From positions 2,046,001 to 2,110,000 of the forward strand of contig ML978125.1 in assembly GCA_010015805.1 (NCBI GenBank): DNA of 64,000 nucleotides, given 5' to 3'. A model generated the notes under the pieces. It was not told the origin of the DNA and searched no databases. It was given only the letters and a program-made list of their open reading frames with translations. This DNA is from Rhizodiscina lignyota (taxonomy: Eukaryota; Ascomycota; Dothideomycetes; Aulographales; Rhizodiscinaceae). Of the stretch, positions 33,488-44,597 are shown piece after piece. Within the stretch, counting starts at the first letter, position 1. Each line of letters begins with the position of its first letter. A program made the translations under genes and the position numbers.

Positions 33488-35385
33488 CTACGCTGCTCCA
33501 TTCACTCTCGTCACATCCATGCTCCTCTTCGCATCTAAGCTCTGTTTCATCGGCGTTGCCGGCGCCGTAGTAAACCTTTCATCTTCATCCATATCCGGAG
33601 CTCCGGTGAAGTCCTTCAACATCCCTGTCCTATCGTACAGACTCCTCGCTCTGACGTACGGATCCAACTGCCAGTAGTTGTCCCGCAAGTCCGCCGCGAT
33701 CTCGTTTCTTTCATTCGCGATTCGCAGTTGATCCTCCTTTGCTACGTTTTGTGACTTATCATATGCGTATACCCACTCCATAGTTTTTTCCTCATACTGC
33801 TTCACCATCTCCATCCTCTCGTCTTGAAGTTTCTCTCGCCTTGCACTATCCTTCATCGCATTGTTTTCACCGGGTACCGGTTCAACGTACTTGTAAGTCC
33901 AGTCTACCTCACCACCCAGTTCTTTAATGATATTCGACTTCGGAATAAACTGTTCCAGGTCGGACTGGGATTTAGTAAAGTGGATTTTGGACGCGACAAC
34001 GGGGTCGAGCCAGCCGCGGATAATAGACCAGATTGAGGAGAAAAGCCAGGGTGCACGGTGGACGAGTACGGCGCCTAGAGACTCTGGATAGTTTGCTTCG
34101 AAACATTTGATCATGAATTTGACTGGTGTATAGTCCTGTTATCGGTGTTAGCATTAAATCTGCTTTTCAACAAATGACTTTACGATTAACGCACCATGTT
34201 TGACAGTGAAAAATCCGTCATATCGAAAATGATCGTCGCCGTATCGACCGGTGGTTTCAGGAACATCCTAGCTGTTTCGATCGTGTACACTGTGAATCTT
34301 TCCAAACTCGCCTCGCTCTGCTCGCCTTGTCTGTGCAAGCGCACCCTCACAAAGCACATCGGTCTTCCTTCCTTATCCACGCCTCTTAAAAAGCTCTTGC
34401 CCATCCGGATCTGCGTCATGAAGTCTTCTCCGTCCTTTGGGGACGCTGCGCTTTCCTCGCCTTTGGCTGCTTTTATCATGCCCTCCTCGCCTTCCAACAT
34501 TATGTCCGAGTCCACCTTAGCTTCCGATAATCGCCAATGCATGGTTGAAATCATCATTACAAGCGCAGCTTGTACATCCCACTTTCGAGCGCGGAGAAAT
34601 CTGAGGAGGAGGCCGTCAGGATGATCGTGCTTGGTCATGTCCCACATAGCCTTGCGGATGTCCTCTCCCGAGAGCGACGCCATCGCTACTTTGAAAGCCT
34701 TTGTCTGACCATGCTTGTCATTCTCGCCAACATGCGAGACAATGTCGTTGACGCTTGGCGTCGCCGTTCCAGACGTTGGCACCGAGCTTGCGTCTGAGCC
34801 GCGCCTCTTCTTGTCCTTATCCTTATCCTTATCTTTCTTGAAGACACTAAAGCGCTTCTTCTTTTTGATTGTGTCGGCGGACTCGCCTGTTGTGCTTGTC
34901 CTTGAGAGCGGCTTCATCATGCCATTGGGGCTAGACGTCAGTGAATCTTTCGGAGGATATAATGCTGCAACCCCGAAGAGCTTCAGGGTCATTGACCACA
35001 TCTCCCGCAGTCTTGCTTCCTGCTCAGGAGTGAGGTTGCCGGGCCGGCCGGGCTGTATTTGCGAAGGCATGCCGAGAAGATCTGTTAAGAAGAGGTCGCT
35101 TTCAAGAATGGAGGATGTCTGCTGCGTATCAACTTCGCGCTCGCTGCGCAAATCGGCGAAGCTGTGATATTGAGAGTATATAGCAACGCAGCCAATTGCT
35201 AGGCCGAAAGTAATTGCAACAGCTGTTGGGCCTACTGTGCTCTGTCGGACAACTCTAGGACTTGCGACGCGGCTAAACTGTGCGCTTCGATGGATAGTCG
35301 CGAAGGATGTATAATTGATTTGAGGTCGAGTGGAAGAAAATATGGTCTTCAGCGCAGTATGTTTCGGCGGATAGCGTAGGAACAT
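33488..35385 (-). CDS. Sec14/CRAL-TRIO domain lipid-transfer protein
   Basis: Two exons (34195..35385, 33488..34135) encode 612 residues. The CRAL-TRIO N-terminal helical region spans about residues 235-275 (LLLRFLRARKWDVQAAL is its hallmark). The lipid-binding CRAL-TRIO domain spans about 325-490 (GRPMCFVRVRLH, TIIFDMTDFSLSNM, FMIKCFEANYPESLGAVLVH, WSIIRGWLDPVVASKI), and a charged tail follows. Such proteins exchange phosphatidylinositol or other lipids between membranes. The first about 105 residues look like a mitochondrial presequence followed by one membrane helix (VGPTAVAITFGLAIGCVAIY). The more conserved protein begins near MPSQIQPGRPGNLTPEQ at 35070, so translation may start there. 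A KD repeat (residues about 180-190) comes from CTTATC units. Confidence 0.85.
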
Positions 35386-35779
35386 CTACGAGAGCAATCT
35401 TCTGGCGCGGCGCTCCGATTTCATATGTGACGCTTGCTCAGAAATTCTTGGTGGAGCGGAAGCGGCGGAGGGGCTCATGCGACACATGCAAGATGACGGC
35501 TTTCGCGTCGATTGGAAGGTCCGTTGGATACGGCGGCGACGGAATCGGCGTGGGAGTATATGTTGGAGAATTGAGGATGGAGGCTCGCTCGTGCAATCTG
35601 GGGAAACGCTGTCATTCCTACGCTCCTGCCCCGTAATCAGCGTCGTGAAGATGAAACCGTCAAATCGCATCCATGGACGCCACTAAGCTGCATTCAGTGA
35701 AGGAGCAGGCGACCCCGGAAGCAACCAGCATGTGCTTGGACGCGTCCAAATAAACACCACATCTTTCAACGACCCAACA
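35386..35779. other. Short intergenic, divergent promoters
   Basis: This lies between the lipid-transfer gene and DAM1. Arginine-rich short frames on both strands are not supported as genes. Confidence 0.4.
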
Positions 35780-36533
35780 ATGGCCTCGACGACGCCGACA
35801 GGAGATCCAATCCGCCGGGGATCGCGTAATCGCTCCACGAGCCGTGGCCGAAATCCCCCATCGCGACCCACTACGCCGCTTCGACCTGTTTCGAGGACGA
35901 GTTTACGCGACTCTTCTGGCGCCAATGTCTCGTCGCCGCTGGACGCGTTGGAGCCCGCCTTTGCAGAGCTCTCGGACGGCATGGTGGACTTGGAGGCGAA
36001 TTTTATGCACTTACAATTGATGCATGAGAGCTTGGCGCGGTTCAGTGAAAGCTTCGCGGCGTTTCTGTACGGCATGAACATGAACGCGTTTTGCGTTGAT
36101 TTCCCTGAGGTGAGCATCTCGCCCGGTTCGAGACTGGTTACTCACTGCAGTGGGTGGTGATGGCTTTGCTAACGTTCGTCATAGGCGCCGATTCCAGAAT
36201 CTTTCAAACGCGCTCGACAAGCCGAGCAGCTCAACGAGAATCTCAAGAGTTCGATGAACCAACCAGAACCTGAAATTGAGGCCACATTCCTGTGTGTCCA
36301 TCCTTATTCATCACCTTAGAAATCCGAATGCTCACAATCACCGTAGCACGACAGATTCCTTCGTCGAGAACCCGCCATCATCCAAAGCACCATCGAAGTT
36401 CTCAACCCCAGCTCCACCATCCAAAGCTGGAAGAGGTGGATCTGCAAAAGGTGCGACAGCTGGTAGGGGATCAAGAGGAACTACGAGAGGCAGTGGTTTG
36501 GCGCGAGCAACAAGTCGAGGGCGAGGGCGCTGA
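35780..36533 (+). CDS. DAM1: DASH complex subunit Dam1
   Basis: Three exons (35780..36109, 36185..36291, 36347..36533) encode 207 residues. The Dam1 core lies at about residues 52-120: LEPAFAELSDGMVDLEANF, then MHLQLMHESLARFSESFAAF, then LYGMNMNAFCVDFPEAPIPE, which is close to the family consensus and bridges the first intron. The N-terminus is Arg/Ser-rich and the C-terminus is Gly/Arg-rich with RG repeats (GRGGSAKG, TSRGRGR), fitting microtubule binding. Dam1 is the microtubule-contacting subunit of the ten-protein DASH ring that couples kinetochores to spindle microtubules and is controlled by Aurora B (Ipl1). The protein is shorter than in budding yeast, as in other filamentous ascomycetes. 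Confidence 0.93.
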
Positions 36534-37147
36534 GACCTGCAGACGACAAGTTCAACTGCGGTATGCAACGGTCGACCATGACTTGATCAGGCATTGCAAC
36601 TGCAATAAGGACAACACAACACCGCATCCGAAACACCAGGCATACCTTTGGCAAGGATCTTCTGAAGAGGACCGATCGACCAACGAATCGGTTGGCGACG
36701 ACCCACTGACCGCTCGAGGTTGGCTGGCTAGATGGACCGATAATGCACATAAAGCATTGCAATAGGCTGGATATTCGGCTTCGCTATGTCGAGCGATGTT
36801 GTCCTGTCAATCAGCTCTCCTTTCCGAACGACCCAAGCCTGTTGAGGGATCTACGGCGCACGAGCAGCGGGGATCCGTGATCATTGTGTAGCCATCCAGG
36901 AAACAAGTGTCACGGCAGCTAGATCCTGCGATATGATGCAAGAGTTATCAAAGACTTAAAGAGACATATTGTAGTATAATGGTAGCACTTTCAAATACTC
37001 GTCTCCTCTGCTATACCAGGAAGCTAAATTTATCTCGATTCCTGTTTCATAATCGTTAGGCCCTCTAACTTTTCTTGTGCGATACCCTCTTCTCTGCTTC
37101 AATAATATTCTTCAGCCTTTATCTACCATTTCACTTGTCATTGAAAG
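36534..37147. other. Intergenic
   Basis: The 3' flank of DAM1 and the promoter of the second DAL5-type permease. A tRNA A-box-like string (GTAGTATAATGGTAGC, 36971-36986) has no matching B box or cloverleaf and is not called. Confidence 0.4.
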
Positions 37148-38771
37148 ATGGATAGAAAGTCCGATTTCTCTAGACAAACAAGTTCCTTGGGCTATGCGAC
37201 TAATGAGCCTCCCGTTACATTCGATCAGAGTACAGAGAGAAAGGTCGTTCGAAAATGCGATCTGCGTATTGTCCCCATTATGTCATGGTTATTCTTCCTG
37301 GCCTACATGGATCGCTTCAACATCAGCAATGCGAGCACAATGGGATTGCCTAAGGAGTTGCGCCTAAGCAGTGCAAAGTACAACGCTACGTTCTACATAT
37401 TTCTAGTTTCATACGTCTTGTTCCCCACCCCACAGAACCTGATGTTGCGACATTGTCGGCCATCCGTTTGGATCTCCTTGAACGCGTTTATGCTCGGTAA
37501 GGCGGAGTTGTACCCATGCTATGCGGATAGTATCTCTAACCATCGTAGGAATTATCACCCTGTGCACAGGCTTCGTGCAGACATCTACGCAACTCCTTCT
37601 CTGTCGATTTCTGCTCGGCATCTTTGAGTGCATCATAGTACCTGGTAAGGTATTACTTCCCAAGCTGAAGAGGTTTAGCTTACGATTTTTTGAGGATGCC
37701 TGTACATCATGTCCATGTATTTCAAGCCGTATGAACTGCAACGCCGATTCAATTTCTTCTTCTCTTTTGCACCATTCGCTGGAGCTTTTGGAGGTGTACG
37801 TATTCTACTACTGTTACTGATCGTCCGCACTCACGGTATGATAGCTCTTTGCATTTGCATGCGGAAAACTTGGTGGTACGGCCGGCATCTCTGGGTGGCG
37901 ATGGTAGAGGCACCTCCGTATCTGTTTCTCATCCTTCTGCTCATGTGTGCGTAGGATTTTTATCATCGAGGGCATCATCACGACCGTCTGCGCTGTGCTT
38001 GCGAAACCGCTCCTTGTCGACTGGCCCGAAAAAGCGCGATTCCTCACTGACCACGAACGCACGCTACTCGCGCAGCGTCTCACCGGTCCTGTGTACGACG
38101 AGGATAGCGACGTGTCGACAGGACTCGGCAGTACTTTCTCGGCGGTCCTTCGAGACTGGAAGTTCTACCTCGGAATATTGATGTTCTTTCCAGCTTCCAA
38201 TGCTGGCTACGCGGTCTCGTATTTTCTGCCTACCATAATCCAGGGACTAGGAAACTATGACGCAGTTGCAGTTCAAGTGCATACAATTCCAGTCTGGATG
38301 ACAGCATGGGCGATGTGTCTCCTCACTGCCTTTCTATCAGACAAGTTGCAGACGCGATATCCGTTTCTCTTGCTCGGCATCACTATTGGCTGCGTCGGTT
38401 ATATCATTCTCCTTGTTCCAGGATTGGCCATCGGTGCCAGATACGCAGCGACATTCTTTTGCGCTTCGTCCTTTACCATGATCCAGCCCATGATTATGAC
38501 ATGGGTGGTGCAAAATGTATCCGGATATGAGAAAAGAGCTATCGTAGTAGGCCTGACTACTGGGTTCGGAAATTGCGGAGGGTTCGTCGCTTCAAATATA
38601 TTTACTGTGGACGAAGCACCAAACTATGTGAGGGGCTTGTCTGTGACTCTGGGTCTCTTGGCATGTTGCGGACTTATGTGCACAGTATACTTTGCGGGAC
38701 TTGTGTGGGAGAATCGGAGAATGAGCAGGCTCGGAATGGGACAAGAAGGTCGTTCCAGATATGGTTATTGA
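37148..38771 (+). CDS. MFS permease, DAL5/allantoate family (second copy)
   Basis: Five exons (37148..37496, 37549..37644, 37695..37795, 37845..37903, 37955..38771) join in phase to 473 residues. Family features include the N-terminal RKCDLRIVPIMSWLFFLAYMDRFNISNAS segment (here shown in parts: LAYMDRFNISNAS), RFLLGIFE in helix 4, GISGWRWIFIIEGI across an intron, and the DWPEKARFLTDHERTLLAQRL loop after helix 6. About 12 membrane helices are expected. It is clearly of the same family as the permease at 4.8-6.6 kb but not a recent duplicate. The substrate is unknown: a small organic anion or vitamin by family. Confidence 0.87.
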
Positions 38772-39140
38772 AAGACTGGCAAGGGGAGGGGATTGGCTTG
38801 AGTCACGTCTGGGTAGACAGCAGATGTGAAAACTATGCACTATGTGCAGTTAGATATCGATCCAGCCAATAATAAATCAAATTACTTTCTCTTCGCATTC
38901 ACAATATATGTGTAAAGCAACAAATGAGACGATCACGCTGATATTTGGGCGCAAGTAGTGTGACCCTATTGGTGAGGTTCAAGTTGAAAAAACCATTCCT
39001 GGAAGTTCTTGAGGCATAGGCAGCGACGCGACATTTCTACCTAACAGCTGCCTACAACACCAGCGTGCTTATAAATCGAAAGGTCTATTTAACTTCCATC
39101 AAATCCATCTTCTTCCACACTGTACAATAACTCCACTACT
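38772..39140. other. Intergenic, MOG1 promoter
   Basis: This is a short spacer. An AT-rich stretch (about 38860-38930) follows the permease gene. Nothing else is seen. Confidence 0.4.
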
Positions 39141-39838
39141 ATGTCTTCATTCGTCTCTACAGAGCTGTTTGGTGGCGCGATTGTTGTAGATCTGCCTGCT
39201 GGCTTCGGTGACGCCAGGTGAGTTTGTTCAACCCTTCACCCGGTCTCATTTCTAATGCTAATGCCGCCAAAGCTCGATCCGACAAGTCCCCGATAATCAA
39301 GAGGTCTACCTGGATGCAAATGGCCTCACCAGTATCATCTTCGACATCCTCGAACGCGTGGATGAGAGTACCGCTGCAACCGATCAGGACGCTCTGAAAT
39401 ACCATTTCCACGATATCGCGTCCGGAACAAACGACACTACCCGGTTCTGGCATTTTGGATCTGCTACTTTGACGAAACTTCCGTACGTTCACTAAATGAC
39501 CACAAATCTAATGCTACCATCGCTAACACATCATTTCCAGTAACACGCCAGCGTATGTTCTTTTCGCCACTCAGGAGCCATCCAGAGATGCACCTCAACG
39601 CGGGCCTCAACCCGACTTCACTGGGATTCTATTGACTCTCGTACGACTGGCCAAAGAGAAGACAGACATTGTTATCGCTGTCAATGTGCCGCATGTGCCT
39701 GGCGAATACCGCCCAGAGGATGTGGACCTACCCGCCCAGAAACTGAGCCCGCATCTTGAGGCTGCTACTGCCGCACGACAGAAGATCCTCGAGACTTTTG
39801 AGATCAAGGACTGGTCTCTTTTCGTCAACGAGGAATAG
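39141..39838 (+). CDS. MOG1: Ran-binding protein Mog1
   Basis: Three exons (39141..39217, 39273..39482, 39541..39838) encode 194 residues. The start (ACTACTATGTCTTC) gives ELFGGAIVVDLPAGFGDAS, the characteristic Mog1 N-terminus, followed by IRQVPDNQEVYLD, the second conserved block. The single domain has the PsbP-like alpha/beta fold. Mog1 binds the GTPase Ran/Gsp1 and promotes nucleotide release, supporting nuclear protein import. The length matches the family (about 190-220). Confidence 0.92.
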
Positions 39839-39896
39839 ATAGAAGTTCACAGACATTTACAGAATCTTCAAGAGGTGGGAGGAAATGGAACTGGAT

Positions 39897-41906
39897 TTAG
39901 TCGTCTAAACAAATCACTCCAATGGCCTTCACAACATCGTCCAGCTCCTGCTCACTCCCCCTAGTACTATCTGGAGGACTCTTATTGCCGTCTTTTCGCG
40001 CTCTGTACATCTTTCCAATCATTTCCATGACGGCACCGTGATTTGCGCTGGGATTGGCCTTCTTTACGGTCTGGAAATGCTCCTTCACAAAAAGTTGGTA
40101 CTCGGAAGTCTTTATGTTTCTGACAGGAGGCTTTGTCTGCACAAGCTTTGCCTTGCATTTCCCACACGAATGGCGCGCTGGATCGATGGATTTCGAATGC
40201 CGCTTATACGCACAACCACACACGATACATTCCCAGATGTACTTGTACTCGATTTCGTAATGGTGCTTGGTTGTCACCTCAACTCCACGGCTTGAAAAGG
40301 CTCCCTCAACTTTGCGACCCCACTCCTTGAACTCTTTTCCGTGCGGGTTGCCTCTCACGCCGCTGATCATGTAATTCGCAAGATGGCAGAATTCGTGCGC
40401 CAGCGTATTCAACAATCTCTGCTCATCATCAATGACCTTCTCGGCAAACTCGATCGATGCGTGATGGCGTTGAATCACGCTCTGGCTTCCATCTTCAGCA
40501 GTCTTTCGGATCGTCTCACGTTTCCAGTTCGCTCGCCCGGCCGTGGTATTTAGCTTCTTACTCCATACAATCTTTACACCACCGGTAGCTGCGGTTAGCT
40601 CTGCGATCTTTCCGCCTGTGATCTTTTCATCGAGATCCTTGAGAAAGATGTCGGCAAGGTTGTGTTTCCCGGCTTCGAAATCCTTCCGCGCCTTAACAAC
40701 GGCCGGATCTTTCTTCGTCGGACTCTTCCGCGGCGACTTCGTCGGCGAAGGAGACTCGCCATCTGAGCCGCTAGATGAGGACTTCTTCACAAGGCCGCCA
40801 AAGTTCTTCTTGCGTGGAGATGTCAGGGTGTCTTTCGTTGGCGAATACTGATCATTCCACTCGTTTATTACTGTTGCACTCCAGAAAGCATCAATGCTAG
40901 GGCGGAATGGGGCATGTGGAATCCTATTCTTCTTCGAGGGTGATGTGAGGCGCGAGTTGGAGGGGCTTGGGGGAGGGGTTGTAGCTGGTGGAGTGACGGG
41001 TCGCGCCAACGGAGGAGCCTTGTGGGGAGAGCGAGACTTTGGAGGGTCGAAGGTTAAGATTGCCGCACGATCATTATCTGAGGAGCTAGAAGGCCGAGAA
41101 GCTGTAACATCGGATGGCAACTGTAGAGGTCTCTCTGGTAACTTCTTTGGATTCGGAGACACCAAATCGACGACCTCCCTGCCTGGCTCTTGGAGATTTA
41201 CGATCGGTCTTTTCACAGCTCTTCTTCGCGGAGATGGGGACGGCGGAGGTGATTGGCTTTCCGATTTCTTCCTCCGGCCTGGAGCCTTGGAAGGAGACGG
41301 ATTCCTCCCTGACCAGAAATTTATGAGTGCTATGGAGTCGTCCTCTTCCGTGCTGCTTTCAGAGTCTTCCCCTTCGTCTCCACTCCGTGCTTTTACCACT
41401 CGTGACAATTCCATCTCTTGTACCTCATCCAGCACTTCCTGTTCATATTTCGCTGTTCGCTTCGCCCGCCTGCTCGGAGTTTGCCTCACCGACTGCTCTC
41501 CCTTTCGCAGTATTGTATCCTCTTGGGCGTGCCCAAGCGAGTTCTTCTCTTCGCCTCTGCTCGTGATATGTTCGAGTGGAAGAAGGACTGAGTTTCCTTG
41601 TATGCCTTTCAACGCTCGTTGCCGGCGCACTTGACCCTCTTCATTTGCCCGAGCCTTCACGGTGACCTTCGGAATCAATCTCGTCGAGGGGTGTTTGTTG
41701 CGACCGTTTCTTTCGTGCTCCGAGGAGCTTTCCGTGTTTGAACTGCCATTCAGTTCCTGCTGTCCATTTGCAGTTGATTTAATCGTGACTGTCTGTAGTC
41801 GCGGCTTAGACTTTACGGATACGGCCCTTTGCGATGGCTTATTGAGGAGGTCCGCAATCGATGGGAGATCATCTTCGGAATCGGAAGGAGATGTTGGACG
41901 AGCCAT
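39897..41906 (-). CDS. GCNA/SprT-type nuclear metalloprotease with HMG-like tail
   Basis: A single exon encodes 669 residues. Residues 1-400 are disordered, Ser/Pro/Lys-rich, with repeated SPTK/SPRK motifs that look like CDK phosphorylation sites. The SprT-like zinc protease domain follows (about 415-550), with the active-site H504-E505-F-C-H508 and a third likely ligand His522 in NPHGKEF. A zinc ribbon uses C560-x2-C563 and C581-x2-C584, and an HMG-box-like segment closes the protein (about 596-645). This order matches fission yeast and animal GCNA proteins, which degrade DNA-protein crosslinks in the nucleus and guard genome stability. All catalytic residues are present. The gene ends only 59 bp from MOG1, convergently. 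Confidence 0.88.
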   Translation of the reverse strand: MARPTSPSDSEDDLPSIADLLNKPSQRAVSVKSKPRLQTVTIKSTANGQQELNGSSNTESSSEHERNGRNKHPSTRLIPKVTVKARANEEGQVRRQRALKGIQGNSVLLPLEHITSRGEEKNSLGHAQEDTILRKGEQSVRQTPSRRAKRTAKYEQEVLDEVQEMELSRVVKARSGDEGEDSESSTEEDDSIALINFWSGRNPSPSKAPGRRKKSESQSPPPSPSPRRRAVKRPIVNLQEPGREVVDLVSPNPKKLPERPLQLPSDVTASRPSSSSDNDRAAILTFDPPKSRSPHKAPPLARPVTPPATTPPPSPSNSRLTSPSKKNRIPHAPFRPSIDAFWSATVINEWNDQYSPTKDTLTSPRKKNFGGLVKKSSSSGSDGESPSPTKSPRKSPTKKDPAVVKARKDFEAGKHNLADIFLKDLDEKITGGKIAELTAATGGVKIVWSKKLNTTAGRANWKRETIRKTAEDGSQSVIQRHHASIEFAEKVIDDEQRLLNTLAHEFCHLANYMISGVRGNPHGKEFKEWGRKVEGAFSSRGVEVTTKHHYEIEYKYIWECIVCGCAYKRHSKSIDPARHSCGKCKAKLVQTKPPVRNIKTSEYQLFVKEHFQTVKKANPSANHGAVMEMIGKMYRARKDGNKSPPDSTRGSEQELDDVVKAIGVICLDD

Positions 41907-42349
41907 GTGAATTAATATGAGTTAATGGTATGAATCTACTAATAATTCGATTGTGAAAGAGAAGAGAATTTGGTTCTCGATGTGGCGTTTTAGGAACCTT
42001 GTTGTGGCGCCGTTGCTACGGGCAACGATATGCACTTTTGACCAGGCTACCTATCATAAGGGCCTACAGGTGCTCTGTACTCGGGAACGCGGATAATAGA
42101 ATGGTCATGTATGAGCATCGACAATCTATGGTTTCAAGCTGGCCTAATAACACTAGGACCATACATATTTTCCCAGCACCTAATACAAGCTGAAATTCAA
42201 AAAGAAAATGCCCAAAATCCATTTCAATGTGCAAGTCGCCATTAGACAAGACGACTCTACCGAACGCCGTGCTCAGAAACCATCTGCCATTGCCTCGTTT
42301 TGCGTATTCGTACATGTCTCCCGGAATCGTTGACACGCATCCTCAATGC
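41907..42349. other. Intergenic
   Basis: This contains the promoter of the GCNA-like gene (left) and the 3' flank of MOB1 (right). No coding feature is supported. Confidence 0.4.
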
Positions 42350-43645
42350 TCAATCAGCTGCAAGCATACTCTCGACGAGATCGCCAAGCGGGCCGTAAAA
42401 GTCCTTGTTGTTCTGCGCCAAGTCGTGTTCATCTACGAAGAGGACGTAATGTTTGAAGCTCGTGTTCAAATGTGGCTCGAGGCCCAGGTGACGGATGATC
42501 TGATAGTGATGGCAGTAGATGTGGGCGTAGACGCGGTAGAGCCTCTTGAACAGCTGCGCGATGAGCGGACGAAAGGTTTTGGGGAACGGAACGCCAATAC
42601 GGCTGGGAAATACGGCCTCGTTGTCGATGTTACTCTGCACCCAGGCCATGAGATGCTCGACGTATTCTGGCGCAGGCATTTTGGTGGGACGCTTGTAGTT
42701 TTCGTTGTCTTGCCAGAGGTACTCAAACTCGTCGGTTGCCTTCATCTCAGGACAGGACTGGGGAGAGCAAAACTCTGTTATTGAGCCATAGAGAAGGTTG
42801 ATCTGGTTGTAGAAATCCACAACTATACTAGTATTAGCAAAACTAGCTGTGTCTGACAGAGGCAATTCATGTACCATTGACAGCGAGCCACTCATCTTCC
42901 GACTCTCCCTCTGGAGTCTTGACTGCCTTCTTCAAGCTTCCGCTACCCAAGGTCGCCTCGGCATATTGCTTCAGCTGGTAAGAACTCGTGCCTTTGTTCG
43001 TTTTCTGTGGCTTGAATCGATCGGCGCGGGTGGTACGGGAGTTGCTTCTAGTGAGACCAAAGCTGTTAACATGAGACCATTCCGCAAATACATACTTCAG
43101 ACTCTGTGAAATTTGAACGGCGCAACACATAGTCAATGATGATACAGGATTTGGGAAGGGACAGGTACAATAGTTCTTCGAAACACCATCCAGTTCGTGC
43201 CGCATTTGGGGGGCGATGAATGGCTCGAGGGCTCGCACTTCCTCGCAAAGCTGCCTGGAACGCACGCTGAACCGGACTGGCGTAAGCAGTCTCTGGCTGT
43301 TGAGGGCTACCTATGCTCCTCGGCGTCTCAACTCCCCACATCTGGCTGGCCGGGCTTCCCCAGATAAACATTGAGGCAGGTGAGTTGCTGCCCAGATGTA
43401 TGCAACTGCTGGACTCCACAAGCGAGTGGATTGGTTCCAACACTTTCCCGCGAGTTGGACAAAGACGGGCCGGAGGAGACACGCTCTGGCAGAAGCGGGC
43501 TGGGGGAGATGGTAGGGAATATGAGGATGGCATGCGATGCGAGGAGAACTCAAAAGGTGTGTGCGAGGGTGGTGTGCTCAAAGCGATGCTGCTGCATAGG
43601 GATAGGAATCGGCGTGACTGACATGGAGTTTATGAACGAAGACAT
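42350..43645 (-). CDS. MOB1: MOB kinase activator (Mob1)
   Basis: Three exons (43623..43645, 42875..43062, 42350..42822) encode 227 residues. The first exon is only 23 nt (MSSFINS..) and is separated by a 560-nt intron, the longest in the window. The join restores [20 protein letters not shown], the usual fungal Mob1 start. The third exon uses the GTATAG acceptor, restoring [20 protein letters not shown]. Zinc ligands of the Mob fold are in place (CSPQSCPEM and the YAHIYCHHY helix). Mob1 binds and activates NDR/Dbf2 kinases in the mitotic-exit/septation network at spindle pole bodies and septa. The exon 1 assignment rests on phase and sequence fit. Confidence 0.9.
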
Positions 43646-44597
43646 CTTGCCTTCAACTGCAAGTAGACGATCGTCTTATTCGAGGGACTCGAAATTGCAG
43701 TTCTCGCGGAGGGGCACTGCAGAACATTCTTCGCGTTAGCTAGGTGATCTCAAAGCTGGAGAATGCAACCCATCCTCCTTTTCGGTGGTAATTGTCATAA
43801 CTTACAATACGTTCCAACAAACAAAGTGCTTTGGGACAGAGGAGCGCTGGTGAACTATATTGCTGGACTCTTGCTGAGAGCAATTGAAGAGTGGTGTGGA
43901 GAAGAGGTAGAGATGTAAACAAGCGTGGCGTGGCCTTATCGATAGCGCTAGCCGAGCAACAGCACCAAACACCTTGGGCCTGGCTATAATGTCCAACCTT
44001 ACTCCGTATACGGAATAGTGGCATCGAATCATCTTTGCCGTTAGACATCAAAATGTTCAATTTTCATCATGATATGCGACTACTGTAAGCCATGTCCAGA
44101 GGAAGCTGATGCGAAAAATTGCGGCTCGAGCTGTAATTCCTCCGTCATTCTCTCCAATCTTAAGCAGGCTACTTCGCCTTGCTAATTTCTTCGGCTTAAT
44201 TTCACTCAGTATCCCCTCTCTAAACACGCCATTCCAGCTTGAGTAGGTGGCACAAGCGCAAGGCGAAGGTGTAGGAGGGTCCCGCGGAAAATTGAGAGCC
44301 AGACCTCACTTCTTCAGCAAGTCCGCAGCGACACCGCTGTGGTCGGTTGGAGATCTTCGAGTGGAGATGGACACTCCGCTCGGCCCTTAACCGAGCAGTA
44401 CGGGGATCTCTTGTCGAGTCATCACCAATCTTTCGTAAGACATTCGCAGAATGTTCGGCGAAGAGATGCTGAAAGAAGTCGGAGGCACCGAGATCGGCTC
44501 GTGCATCACCCTGATCTATTACTCGTTCGTTGTGTTTATATACGAGACCATTTGCGGTTGAACAACAAACCATCGACTTGTTAATCTACATCCCATA
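43646..44597. other. Intergenic, divergent promoters of MOB1 and the YrdC-domain gene
   Basis: No coding region is supported. Short frames on both strands lack splice partners. Confidence 0.4.

Noticed and set aside
36292-36765. Alternative frame over the DAM1 3' end
   Set aside because: The DAM1 frame gives the conserved Gly/Arg tail after a good intron; the alternative starts inside that intron.
36971-36986. tRNA A-box-like string
   Set aside because: No B box and no cloverleaf can be drawn from the flanking sequence.
40894-41634. 246-codon open frame antisense to the GCNA-type gene
   Set aside because: It is a Gly/Ser-rich shadow of the low-complexity N-terminal region of the real protein.
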